DNA from: Davidsoniella eucalypti
Taxonomy: Eukaryota > Ascomycota > Sordariomycetes > Microascales > Ceratocystidaceae
Reading direction: 5' to 3'
NCBI GenBank assembly: GCA_004009845.1
Contig: RMBW01000024.1
Span: 248,001-312,000, forward strand
DNA: 64,000 nucleotides
Shown: one piece after another, positions 11,080-22,989 of the stretch
Layout: each line of letters opens with the position of its first letter
Position numbering within the stretch: position 1 is the stretch's first letter
The notes under the pieces: generated by a model
The model's database searches: none
The model's input: the letters and a program-made list of their open reading frames with translations, nothing else
What the model was told of the DNA's origin: nothing
Position numbers and translations under genes: made by a program

Positions 11080-11880
11080 TTACAGCAGCAGGGCCTTAGA
11101 AGTATCGGGGCGCTGGAACACCTCGTGATCGTTGGGGAATTGCTGCAGCAAAGCAGACAGCGGCAAGAATAGAGCATTCGTCTTGCCGAACTCGCGGATC
11201 TCATCCCATGATCGCCACTCCCAGCCCAAGCACTTCTCGGGCTCGGTGACAACGGGTATGGCCGACTCATCCTTGAGCACGCAGCGCACGAACAAGGTGA
11301 TGTAGTGCTTCGACTCGCGAGGGAAGTTGTCATTGGTAGCTGCCACAATGCGTGCCTCGAAGTCGCCACCCTGCTCGTCCTGCCCCAGGGCCTTGTACTC
11401 GGCAGGCTTGTTGGGGTCGGAGTTAGGAAGAGCGCAGAGCTCGGGGACATTGAAGGAAGAGACGTCGTTGACATCCTGGGATGTCGTCGACAGGGGGTCC
11501 TGCTTGAAAGAGACGCAGTCGACTAGGACATCCAGCTTGGTCTCCTCCTTGACTTCACGGCGCGAGCACGAGAAGGTTGTCTCGCCCTTCTCGATGTGGC
11601 CACCGGGAAGCTGAAGACTACCTATACAATGGAGAGGTATGTTAGTGATATGCAAAAAGAGATCAAGGAGCTAAAAAGAAGAAAGAACAATCGCACGTGC
11701 GGCAATGTAACATTGATGCAGCGTTGGAAATGGCTTCTAGATGTAGGGACGATTTGCAGACTTACCAGAGCCATGGCTTCCAATGCGGATGCCTGTCAAA
11801 ACCTTTCCTTCCTTGTTAAAGATCACTGACGTGACACCGACACGAGTGAAATGAAACTTTCCGTAGGTCTCGGCAGCCAT
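11080..11880 (-). CDS. Nudix hydrolase, NUDT15-like
   Basis: Exon 1 runs 11880 to 11766 and exon 2 runs 11621 to 11080, giving 218 residues. The Nudix box is G46-x5-E52-x7-R60-E61-V-x-E64-E65, with the preceding LPGGHIEKGE. The consensus Gly three residues after the second catalytic Glu is Lys here. The metal-binding glutamates are intact. LPGGHxExGE and the later GWEWRSWDEI resemble NUDT15-type (MutT-like) enzymes, which hydrolyse nucleoside triphosphates, including oxidised ones. The protein carries an insertion (about 76-115, with several Asn/Pro/Asp residues) absent from short MutT proteins. No targeting signal is seen, so it is likely cytosolic. An upstream in-frame ATG at 11934 adds a hydrophobic stretch from AT-rich DNA; I rejected it in favour of 11880, where VGVTSVIF family sequence begins soon after. 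Confidence 0.9.
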
Positions 11881-13326
11881 TTTGACAGAAAAAAAGAATA
11901 TGATAAGTGTGAAAAAGATGTATGTTGGGAACAAAATGTTAAGTCAGGTCAATCAGAGCCTAGTTAGGCAACAGCGGCGATGTTAGAGCTTTACTGCGGG
12001 GTTTGACTATTTGGGTGATTACCGAATGTGAGTCTGGCAGCTGAGGTACTGAGAACTAGAAACTACCAAAGTAGGATAGTGGCAGCGAATAAGAGAGTAT
12101 AAGAAGTAAATTGATGAGTTATTGAAGAAGGCCTGAGTATGATCTAGTATTCAGAATGCTATGATATGATGATGGAAGAGTCGAGATGATTTGACGTTTC
12201 CAAAACAGCGGCAATCGCTGCTTTTATATATGGACACAGATGGCTATATGGTGTCTACAACTTGTGTTAGTCTTGTTGATATAGCTGCAAACTGTAAGCC
12301 AAGATACTTAGACAAAGAAAATAACTCTGCCTTTTACCTCTCTCTGCTGTTAAATGTAACAAGCGACTTAGCGCCCTGTGTTGTAGTTTTATGCCTAGCA
12401 TATATATTACAAGGAACATCCTTTCTCCTCTGAACAGTAAAGCGGTTAAATTTCATCTAGTTCAGTCGTGGAGCCTCAAAAAACCCTCCGAAATATCCAC
12501 TACAAGATCTGCCTTTCAGAGCCACAAATTTTTGTTGGATGTGGATGCACCTACCTCGGGCAGATAATAAAGGCAGTCTTTGAGGTTGAATTTCTAATGC
12601 TTGAAAGAAAGACAGTCGTGAGAGACAACATATGCATTTCATACTCAAGCAACGGCGCGACGATTCACTACTAGTCAGTGTAAAGGTAAAGTATATTGTG
12701 TATTTATAGATGCAATGCTAAAGATGACTCTTCGGCGACAAAAGAAAAACAACAAATGAATGGCCCAAGGCAGGAAGCGACGTGCAATAGATCAGCCAAC
12801 ATCTAGTCATGAGGAGTAAGCCCTCCAAGGTACTTATGAGATAAGCAAGTATCAATGAAATGTTGGTTCTGTAGAAATGAAGAAAACAAAGATTGATACA
12901 GAACATGAAGTATAAATAGAATAGAAACAACGCAGAAGGGGAAAAAATAAGGAAAACTCCAACAAAGCCTTCAAGAAACGCAATGGAAAGCTAGGGAAAA
13001 AAATATTTTGAAACCAAAGCAAGTAGACAAAAGAAAAGCAAGACAAGGCACAATGGAAAGAGCAGCAACGGTAGGAATAAAGAAAAGAGGGAGTGGCAGA
13101 CTAGGAATCTTTCTTAGTAAGTTCTTTAGTGACAAATCTGGGATGACAAAAGAAACGATTAGAGCCAGATGAAAATGATCCACTTTGCACTAGCACCAAT
13201 AAAAGAACTCAAAATACAGCATTAGAATTGGCCAACCTGTACTAGAACACTTGGTTCTTTTTATGGTGTATTGAGCAATATTTTATGCAAAAAGGCGGAA
13301 GATACTGTACTCTACATATCTGTACT
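11881..13326. other. intergenic region, no gene seen
   Basis: Lies between two minus-strand genes, so it holds the Nudix promoter on the left and the Sac1 3' region on the right. Open frames of 60-80 codons on both strands are low-complexity (Phe/Leu/Ser-rich from A- and T-runs) and show no motif. Confidence 0.5.
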
Positions 13327-15471
13327 TTACTCGACTCTCTTTTTGCCCTCTTCTGCGGTCATATACTGTGCCATGCTGACACCTCTTTCGTGTCGCAAGA
13401 TGTGCTTCTTGAGATATGGACCAACAATCGGGTCTTTTCCAGCTTTATTCATGTGTTCATTATAGCCCTCTACGGCGTACTTCTGAGGGTTCAACTTTGG
13501 CCAGTTGACATACAGTTTGCCGTGGCCTTTGATGAACAAAACACACCAAGCCGCTATCAAAGCCCACACAATCGAGAACAACCGCATTGTAAGTGCCGCA
13601 GATCGTGGCGTAGACACGTATGCAATAAATATCATGGCTAAACTGAAGCCAAGTAAGTACGGCACGGCCTGGATCAAAACTGGTCTTTGATCTGCAAATA
13701 CAAGAGCAGAGCCAATGTTAGCACTGCCGGGCAGGTATGTACCTAGGAAGAGATCGAATGAGTCCTGGCGAGGGCCATCCATGAAGTTGTTGAGGAAGTA
13801 ACGAGTCACGCCAATACGGCCATCCTGAAGAGGTCCAACCTTGGTACGCTTGCCGGTACGAGTGACATCAGTCTTCATGGCACCAGTGCCAGAATAGGTG
13901 CAAGAAACGACATCCGCATTATCGCCCCAGATGTTACGGAACAGCTCCTCAAAGGCAGGGTCCTCGCGGCTGAAGCTTGACGAGGCATCCATGAGGCCCA
14001 TGTCAATGAATATACGGTTGAGAGTGTAACGAGCAAAGGTGCTTTGTACGACGTTGGTACGATCGAGGCAGTCCATACAGTTGGTACGCATGACACTGTT
14101 TTGTAGCTGGCAAACTTCAAGGCGGCCATCCTTGCTGGCGGGAGCATCAGATGCACGGAAGTACGCCTGGTGACGTAGGTTATCCTCCATGCGCTCAGTC
14201 AGACCCCATACTCGCTCCATCTTCATACCCTTGGTCTCGTGGTGGAAGTCAAAATAGATATAATGCAGGCGATCGAAGAGCTTAGGATTACTAGCCTTAA
14301 CAAGCGAAACCATTTGCTCAAACCAGTCCTTGACCTGCTTTTCACGACCCTTTTGGTTGATGAGGTTGATCAAGTAAGTATCGCCATAGATGTTGATCTG
14401 CTGGCCTAAGTGCGCGGCGGCGGCAGGCACAGCTGCTTCCAGTGAACGAGTCAGCTTGATTTTGGGAGTGTATTTGAGATCGTTGACCTCGGCCCAGTGC
14501 GCAGGAACACTACCGCGGATCTGGACATATGACATGATTTGCATTTCCTGGGCGCCGCCGAGCTTGCCGCTTTGCATATCACTGCTTCCAGCAAAGCCAC
14601 CCATTCCACTACCGCCATCATTAAGGATGATGATTTGTTCCGTTTCGTTGTAGTTGGCGGGGTTTCCGTTCTCGTCGAGACCACGGGTGAAGAATCGAGT
14701 ACCGCCACGGTGTCTTGACCGTCTTGAGATCAGAGCCATGGTAACAGGCGTGTTTTTGAAGGTCGTCGGGCGAATTTCGAGCATACCATACATGACAGGT
14801 AGGATAAAAGGGTCGATACCAGGCTGAGGACCCGGACGACTGCCGCCACCGTACGTGCGGAACTTGATCAAGTCGGAAGATACGAATCTGTTCCAGTAGA
14901 AGCGGTCATCGGCGCGCATCCACAGCGGATGGGCCGGGTTACTTTGAGCCTGGCGCTGGAATGAATTGGTGAGGTCGACCGAGTATGAGAAGTACATGGC
15001 GCCGCTAGCTAGGAAAACATTGAGCATGTTGAGGAAGTTGTCTTCGTCGGGGTCCCGGATCTGGCGCTTGCGCATAGGCATGATTTGAGTCGAGACGATC
15101 TTGTAGACCATGTGGCCCTTGAGGCGCCCCATAGGCTGGGCCTTGTTGATAAAGATGACATACTTGTCTAAAGAAACGAGCAAGCATAGTTAGAAATATA
15201 GCTCGGGCTGATAGAGATACACACTGCCGGGTATAAATAACGTACCAAGACGAAGCTGGATCACACCCAGAATACCAGCAATACTCATCACCTGAGTTGC
15301 CCGGCTTAGGGAAGCAGAGCCAGGCTCCTGAAGTCTAACATCGCCAGTAGGGCGGTCGATGACGAGGCTTTGAGCATTAGGGGACGATGGCGATGAAAAC
15401 ACGTATGAGTGGTCGGAGATCTGAACGTTGATGTCGCGATACGGCAGCGCTGGACCACTAAGAACGGACAT
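13327..15471 (-). CDS. SAC1: phosphoinositide phosphatase Sac1
   Basis: Exon 1 runs 15471-15246 and exon 2 runs 15167-13327, giving 688 residues (yeast Sac1 has 623). The SAC domain runs from the N-terminus to about residue 520. The catalytic CX5R(T) motif is at C439-MDCLD-R445-T within MRTNCMDCLDRTNVVQS. Two C-terminal membrane segments (about 577-593 and 605-621) match the ER/Golgi anchor of Sac1. After them comes a cytosolic tail of about 65 residues. Sac1 dephosphorylates PI4P, and more weakly PI3P and PI(3,5)P2, and controls lipid exchange at ER contact sites. Compared with yeast there is extra Gly/Ser-rich sequence near residue 260 (DGGSGMGGFAGSSD), likely a loop. The assignment is secure from the full-length domain order. 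Confidence 0.96.
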
Positions 15472-17981
15472 GATGGCGGCGCGAAGACGATCGCGGAAGG
15501 CTTCGATCGGGTGTTCGAGGGGCTATAACGGTCGAGTAAGGAGGGAGAAGCTATGACTATAGGTTGAGCTCGACGATGGATACTTGCAAGTAGAGATGAC
15601 GACAAAATAGCACTACAATGACGCTTCTGATAACAAAAGTGAGAGTGGACAAAGATAACAGAAAAGAAAGAAATACAGAGCAAGCGAAGATTATCAAGCT
15701 CGAGTAAAGTCAATGCAGGAGAGAAAAGGGAAGCGAAGAGAGGGTTGAAAAGCAATGGAAAAGGATAGTTGCGGTTCCTCAAGGGTAAACCAAAATCCGA
15801 AGTTACTTTCTTTGCCTTGGTTGCTGCTTCAAAATAGGAAACCACAAAAATGGCAGCAACTCGAAAAAGGTGGTGAAGCTTTAATTGCCTGCCTTGGGTA
15901 ATTACGTTGCGAGCAACCGCAAGCTTCCCAAACGCAATTAGAGGCCAAATAAGCCATCCTGTTCCTCCCCCCTTCCTTACGTCGCTTGCTTCCCTGTAAA
16001 ATATACGCAGCTGCAAAAAACCTATAAAAAACTAAATGTGCGACCCCGAAAGCTGGCGAACTGGTACAACATGCAGATTATCAGAATAAAACTCTGGAAA
16101 CTCTGATATACCGCCTTGGTGATAGAGAGTGAAGCCATACACGTTAACTTTAGCATATATTCTCTAGCATATGGGGTTTTACCCTTTATCATCACTATCG
16201 TGTTCTAAACTTATACATCTGTACATAGTTATATTGCCTGGGTACTGACTTGGCCGGCCCAGATGCCACGACCGGAGCCCTGTCGATCTCACTTCCAACG
16301 CCCTTGAGCCTATTTACATACTTATTTACCGGCCGTAGTCGACGGTTTGCTGATGATGGCAATTTACACTATATCTCGGCTGAACCCTGTTCTGAATATA
16401 AGTACATGTAGCTGTGCAAGGAAAAAAAAAACACAGAAGTCGTTTGTTTCATCGGGATAGATGGTCGTCTGTTCGTCCTAGTCTGTTCTCATGCCGCTAA
16501 TCACATGAAAAGACAAGGTCCAAAACTACTACACTATGCAGCAGTTATGCATGGCTACATTGTTCTAATCATAGAGGCCACAATAACGTCCGAGCCGCAA
16601 TCCAAGTGGTGTAGTACTGGTCGCAGGAGCTTATAAGATTCAGTTTCCATCAGCCTATATATTTTGGGGGGGCAGGCAGAGCCTTTCGTCATTTCGACCA
16701 CATAGACGAACAGATATTTATAAGATGCAGTTCTCTATCGGTTCATCTGAACGATTACTGACAACTATCATAAACTCAACACGTAGACTACCTTTCAGAG
16801 CAACCATTTGCTGCCACGTGACTCATAACGGTCCGTCAGCGGAAAAAACTGAGAGGTAGACCACCCTTGAAGAATGCATATGAGCCTGAAAGATATAGTG
16901 CATCAGCGCAACATGTAGATACAGATTATATGCACGCATTTAGTATAATTATATTCATGCTGTGGGTAGCTCGGAAGCTTGTTTGGGGGCTTTGCCTTTG
17001 CCTACCCTTCTTTATTACAGGGCATTTCTAGGGTATTCCTGTGTTGAAATTTCCGATGACCCTGCTGCAAGCCACTATAATATACGGTGTTAGACAGTGA
17101 GTACAGTGCTATTTACAACAGTTTCTGAGCACATGAAGTAAAAGTGTGAAACTCAATTATGTTACAACTTCTATTGTGTCCTGATATTCGTCATTCCACC
17201 TCAACGAACTAGAACATATGTGTTGATGATCATCGGACTGCATCCTGTCCCGATTCGGTGCCTAGACAAGAATGATACTCAACCCAGCTCAGCCCTCAAC
17301 TCACCCCAATTAAATTCCTGTATTTCTTGCCCTAGAATTCGAGAGCCCTCTATAAGCTTTGGCTTAGAAGCACAGCACCGCCCACTATCTCTATCAGCTA
17401 TAGCGTTCAGAACAAGCTGCCCCCTCAGAATATTACAGCAGGTCAAGCCCACTAAGTGTTCCGTTTCTCATTGTCTGCGATCGCCTCGTTTCTTGTTCTT
17501 GTTGGTCTCTCTCTTTTTTTCTTTTTTTCTTGGTATTTTCTCTGCTCAGTCCACAACAAATACTCCACGCTTGAATTCCCAAACCGCCCAACCGGTCTGA
17601 ACCTATCGCAACTTTATCGCCTATTCTCTGCCGCTAGAACCATCGAATCAACTTGCGCCATCCGCCTCGGCCGCTTCGTTGTTATCTTCTTTTTCGTCGC
17701 CCAATAGCCTGTAATCATCGCTAGCCTCTCATCTTTTTCTTTGATTGATTCAACCCGAGCCAACCACCTGCGATCTCTTGCCTGTCTATTCGACTGCTTA
17801 TTCAATCTCCGATCAAGATCGACTGTCCTTCTATTGCGCAGTCTACCCACCAGATCCGCGTCGCCCTCTCATCTCAGCCTTCAATCCCGACTTGCTGTCT
17901 CTCGCTCTACGTCCCACGTTTTTCCAGCTCTTATTCCGGCGGCTTCGTCTTATCCATCCCTATCACCACATTTCTTTCGTT
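15472..17981. other. divergent promoter region between Sac1 and Rab5
   Basis: About 2.5 kb shared by two divergent genes. The 500 bases before 17982 are strongly pyrimidine-rich and lack a gene; they probably form a long 5' leader of the Rab5 gene. Open frames at 15306-16016 (minus) and 17220-17600 or 17741-18137 (plus) are low-complexity shadows of these leaders. Confidence 0.5.
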
Positions 17982-19071
17982 ATGTCTGCGCGCGGTCCTA
18001 ATGCCCCTCCTGCCCGTGCCGGCTTAAACCCTCCCACGCTGCAGTTCAAGCTTGTGCTTCTCGGTATGCACTGCCCACCCTCATTCTACTACTCAAGCCC
18101 TAAGCTACTGTCGTTATTGTTGTTATCCATATGCTAACGCTATATTCTTTGCTTGCAGGTGAATCCGCTGTTGGCAAGGTACTTCGACATCCTCAACCCG
18201 ATCCCCGCCTCTTTATCTATCACCATCTATTACCCCCCTTCTATCGACAATCCGATGCGCTGTGGACATAAAAGCTGCCCTAGTCATTATCGCTTCGAGT
18301 GCCTACCGTTTTCCCGACTATGATATCGAGTATACTAACATGTCTCTCTGCCTGCTATAGTCTTCTATAGTCCTACGTTTTGTAAAGGTTTGTCGATCCT
18401 GTTCTATCCACACTCTTAATCTGCAGTTATACCTAACATCATCCCCAACAGGGCCAATTTGATTCGTTCCGTGAGTCAACTATCGGTGCTGCCTTCCTAA
18501 CCCAGAAGGTCGAGACCAAGGATAAGAACATCGTCAAGTTCGAGATCTGGGATACTGCTGGTCAAGAGCGTTACAAGTCCCTTGCTCCCATGTACTACCG
18601 TAATGCCAACTGCGCCGTTGTTGTCTATGATATCACCCAAGCTGTAGGTCATCTTGTGTATCTTCCTTTTTTGACTTGCTACATATCATACTGACGCTAT
18701 CTTCTTTTTCTCTTATGCAGGCTTCTTTAGATAAAGCAAAGGCGTGGGTCAAAGAGCTCCAGAGACAAGCTAATGAGAACATCGTCATAGCTCTGGCTGG
18801 TAACAAGCTTGATCTAGTGCAAGAACAGCCTGACAAGCGAGCTGTTCCTATTTCCGATGCCGAGGCCTATGCCAAGGAGGCTGGCCTTCTCTTCTTCGAA
18901 ACCTCAGCCAAGTCGGGCGAGAATGTTGCTGAGATCTTCGACACCATAGCAGAGACTCTTCCCCACGACCAGGCCGGTCCCAGACACGCCCGTGCTGGCG
19001 CTGCCCGGCCAGGCATCAAGGTGTCCGGCGAGAATGCCAACACCAACATGGCAGGCCCTTGTGCTTGCTAA
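17982..19071 (+). CDS. Rab5-type small GTPase (Vps21/Ypt5 family)
   Basis: Five exons: 17982-18063, 18159-18178 (20 nt), 18361-18387 (27 nt), 18452-18643 and 18721-19071, giving 223 residues. All nucleotide-binding motifs are present: GESAVGKS 28-35, switch I Thr T53 (ESTIGAAF), WDTAGQE 76-82, NKLD 135-138 and ETSAK 167-171. The Rab5 signature AWVKELQRQANENIVIALAGNK is clear. The C-terminus ends in Cys-Ala-Cys, a substrate for double geranylgeranylation. Rab5 directs early-endosome fusion and vacuolar sorting through effectors such as Vps34 and CORVET. The gene is unusual for two micro-exons in tandem, which together code the P-loop and the helix after it. The 12-residue N-terminal Pro/Ala extension is normal for fungal Rab5. 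Confidence 0.96.
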
Positions 19072-20233
19072 ATGGTCTATATTGAACAGCCGGACTGTTT
19101 TCTAGGTTCCGACCCTCACTGTTCTTTTCTATTTCCTTTCTTCTTACCACCATACTATGCACAACGGGATATCTTGGAGGTTTTGGGTGTTTAATGTTTC
19201 TCTCTGCTTGCTATTTTTCTTCATATCCTCCCCAGTTTATTCTTCCTTTTGATTCGAAGAAACGCTTCGTCTGTTCCCTTTTTTCCTCTTCATCTTCTCT
19301 ACATCCCCTCACTTGGTTGTTTTATCCTCCTCCTTTTCTTCTTTTTTGCTGTTGTTTTCCCCCCTCTTGTCGGTGCTTCGAAAAAACGACGTCCGTCAGG
19401 CCTCACTTTTGGGACACGTTCAGCTTATGCCGTAACGAATCTGTAGGGAGCAATTCATGCTTTGGCGGTAGCCAAGTGGGCCGAACAGCCAAGAACATGA
19501 TAGTTACCATACCTATCAACGCATTGGGGATATATTATGCGGCTGTTGATCGGGCGGCTCGTTAAAAGAGTGCCGGCAATATCTCTATTATCTCTATTTC
19601 TCTCTATACCTTTATCGTTCGCTCGCTAGCTCTATGCGGTGAAATGTAGATAAATATATGTATAGCTGTAAACAATCATCGTTATTTAATCTCTACTTAT
19701 AGCATACTCATTTCTTCTTTCATAGTCTGTAATTTCAAAGTGACATGTGTAAATATGTATTTAATAATGCATGGCTTTCTTGTATGGGTCTTATTAGGGT
19801 TATTCTGTGTTTATCTATCATGGCCCAAGACGGAAAAAAACTTCAGTACAATGTAAACGGTGTAGGCTGATGTTAATCTAGAAAATATGGCGCTTTTTAA
19901 TAGTCAAATGAGTGTTGGTATGTGATAGAATAACACATAACTAATCAACAGCTAATCAAGTTTTATTCAGTAGTAGACACAAACTATAGATGCATTTAGT
20001 TGACATGTATCTGTATTTAGCCGAGAATTTACCGCCGAACATTGACGATAATTTCTCGCCCCGGTGCAAGCACTAAAGCCAAGCTTCACGCGAGAAGAAG
20101 GGCCTCTGAGTGTTTATTTCGCAGCCAAATTCGTCGACCGGACGTTGATTTTCTCTTCCTCTCCGTCTTTCGTTTGTTACCCCCGAATCCAAGTCGGGTA
20201 GTTGGTCCCACCAACCGCAGAATTCCCCTCCTA
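19072..20233. other. intergenic between Rab5 and Mic60
   Basis: T/C-rich 3' region of the Rab5 gene (19080-19600), then AT-rich DNA and the Mic60 promoter. No gene is recognised. Confidence 0.5.
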
Positions 20234-22535
20234 ATGCTGCGGTCCTCGATTCGATCTGCCAGAGTGCTCGACAGCCGCGCCGCTTTGGCCGGCGTTGGCG
20301 CTCGCCCGGCTGTGCGCCAGCTGGGTTCTACTGCCCGGGTACGAACCAATTGGTGTTATGCGTGAATGTGACGGGGTCGGCAATGGCTTCGGATCGTTTG
20401 TGCCTAAGATTGGGCAGAGCTCTGGCTGATCTAAGCAAGCTAGGGTCAAGCTTTCAATTTTGAGGTCGAGGCCTCGAAGTTGTCGAAAAAGCTTGTGATA
20501 GTTGCACAGCCATTGTCTATCCCAGATATTGCATTCTTTAGGTTCGGTGCGGAAATACAATTGATTGCTAACTGGTTATGCCTCCGAACAGCGCTACTTT
20601 GCCAGCGAGCCCTCGAAGCCTACCAGCGCTGTCCCGGCATCCTCTGTCGCCGCTAAGGTCGCCGCCGCTAAGGCTGCTACTCCCCCTTCTACCACTGCTG
20701 CTGCCTCTCCCGCCGAGGCCCCGGTCACCCCCGTTACCCCGATCACTAAGCCTGTAGTCGTCGCTACGCCTATTATCCCCACGTCGACTACCCCTCCCCC
20801 GCCGCCACCACCCGCCGCCCCGAAGAAGCCGGGTTTCCTCCGTCGCCTACGCAACTTTGTCTTCCGCCTAGCCCTTCTAGGTGTGATTGGTTTTGCTGGA
20901 GGTATTTGGTACTCACGCATCAACGACGACTTCCACGACTTCTTCACTGAGTACATTCCCTTTGGTGAGGCTGCTGTGCTCTACCTCGAGGAACAGGAGT
21001 TCCGCAAGCGTTTCACTGAGCAGGCTGGCCATGTTAAGCCCCACGATGCCACTGTTGCCATTCCCGCCCAGAGCGGCGCTTCGTGGCGTGTAGCTGACCA
21101 AACTGCTGGTCGTCGTGCTGCCGCTGGTTCCACACCTGTTACTCCCAAGAAGGCTGAGCCCAGGCCCAAGCCTGCTGAGCAGCCGACAAAGGCCGAGCCA
21201 AAGATCATCAAGACTACCGAGGCCCCTAAGAAGGAGCGTCTTGTCGAAGTCGTGAAGAAGGCCCCTGCTAAGGAGCCCGAGTTTGTTTCTCCTCAGGTCA
21301 ACGAGCCTTCACGGATACCCCCCGTTCCTAAGATCGATCTGCTGAAGATGAAGAACGCTGAAGATGCCATTGTTCAGGATCTTGTTCGGATCGTCAACGA
21401 TCTGGTCACTGTCATCAACGCCGACAACGCACAGGCTCGCTACGGCTCAACTATCAACAAGGCCAAGGAGGGCATTCAGAGCGTCCTGGGCAAGATTGAC
21501 GTAGTCAAGGCCGATGCCAAGAAGAGCGCCGCCGCTGAGGTTTCCAGCAAGGTTGTTGAGTTTGAGAAAGCCGCCGACCACATGGTGAAGCGTGTGGAGC
21601 AGGTTATGATCAACCAGGAGATTGTATGGCGCCAAGAGTTTGAGCAGGAGATGGAGCGTATCCAAAAGGCCTACCAGGAGAAGGTCAATCTTCTTCAGGA
21701 GCGTGAGCAGCAACTGGCGCGCGAGCAGCTTAACGCTCGGCTACAGGAGCAGGCTGTCATTCTGAAGCGCCAGTTCAGCAAGGACGTCAAGGCCCAAGTT
21801 GAAGCTGAGCGTGAGGGTCGTCTGGCCAAGCTTCGTGATCTCTCATCGGCCATTTCAGGCCTGGAGAAGCTAGCGGGAGGCTGGAACGATGTTGTAGACA
21901 CTAACCTGAAGACACAGCAACTACACGTGGCCGTGGAAGCAGTGCGTGCGTCGCTAGAGAACACACAGCACTCCAAGCCCTTCGTATCGGAGCTCGTTGC
22001 TCTCAAGGAGATCGCCGCCGATGACGCCGTTGTCGGTGCTGCTGTGGCCTCGATCAACCCCTCGGCCTACCAGCGCGGCATTGCTTCGCCCTCGGAGCTG
22101 ATCGACCGGTTCCGTCGTGTGGCCACCGAGGTCCGCAAGGCTTCGCTGCTGCCTGAAGACGCTGGTGTTGCCAGCCATGCCTCTAGTGTACTGCTTAGCA
22201 AGGTTATGTTCAAGAAGACTGGCCTCGCCGATGGCAATGATGTCGAGAGCATCCTGACCAGAGCGCAGACCTACCTCGAGGAGGGTGATCTGGATAATGC
22301 GGCACGTGAAGTCAACGGTCTACAGGGATGGGCCAAGACACTGAGCCACGACTGGCTTGGTGAGGTTCGTAAAGTGCTCGAGGTGCAGCAGGCTTTGGAT
22401 GTAAGTAACCATGAACTCTGTGCTCTGATTAAGTGATAACTATGATCATATGTTTGAATAAGTGCTGATAATGTCGTGATATAGGTCATTTCCACACAGG
22501 CAAGATTGCAGAGCTTGAGACTAGAGCAGCAGTAA
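20234..22535 (+). CDS. MIC60: MICOS complex subunit Mic60 (mitofilin)
   Basis: Exons 20234-20338, 20592-22400 and 22485-22535 give 654 residues. Residues 1-36 form an Arg-rich, acid-free presequence (MLRSSIRSARVLDSRAALAG...). An Ala/Pro/Thr-rich linker follows, including a run of seven Pro residues. One membrane segment lies at about 124-142 (FVFRLALLGVIGFAGGIWY). Then come a long intermembrane-space region with Lys/Glu/Ala-rich coiled coil (about 270-440) and the conserved C-terminal mitofilin domain. The final exon supplies only 16 residues, VISTQARLQSLRLEQQ, matching the conserved end of the family. Mic60 shapes crista junctions and links inner and outer membranes. The topology, domain order and length fit Mic60. 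Confidence 0.95.
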
Positions 22536-22989
22536 AACGCAGAGACAATAGAAGTCTAGGTGTTGTAGTATATTTTTTATTTTTTTCGTTTTGGTGGATG
22601 GGGGGTGTTGTGTGTGAAGAAAGCCGTTTCCTTTGTGTTCCAACTGTACAGTAGCCATAGACGCCTCTGAGGGTTCCTCCTTATATCTTTCCTACAATAT
22701 AAAATTAAAAGCCAGCATTCACCGTCCTTTGCCATAGCCTTCAAGATATCATTTTGAAAACCGAGTAAAATTAGAATCGAAATAAGCATGTTTGTAGTTA
22801 GTTTTTGTCTTCTTTGTTAGCTTTGTCATTAGGTTCTACGAGACCTGACGTTAGGTGGATGACTAAGCGGGGTCGTGATGTTTTTTTCTAGAGCGTATTA
22901 AGACTCAACAGAAGCACGTCGCCATAGCGGAACACGCCAATTCATAGCGCACACAGGAAATAGACTTTGTATTGTTTGTTTACACGATT
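22536..22989. other. intergenic between Mic60 and FPGS
   Basis: Mic60 3' region with a T-run near 22570, then the promoter of the FPGS gene at 22990. No gene is seen. Confidence 0.5.

Noticed and set aside
11737..11934. Longer start for the Nudix gene
   Set aside because: Adds a Phe/Ile-rich stretch from A-rich DNA that is not part of the family; the start at 11880 fits.
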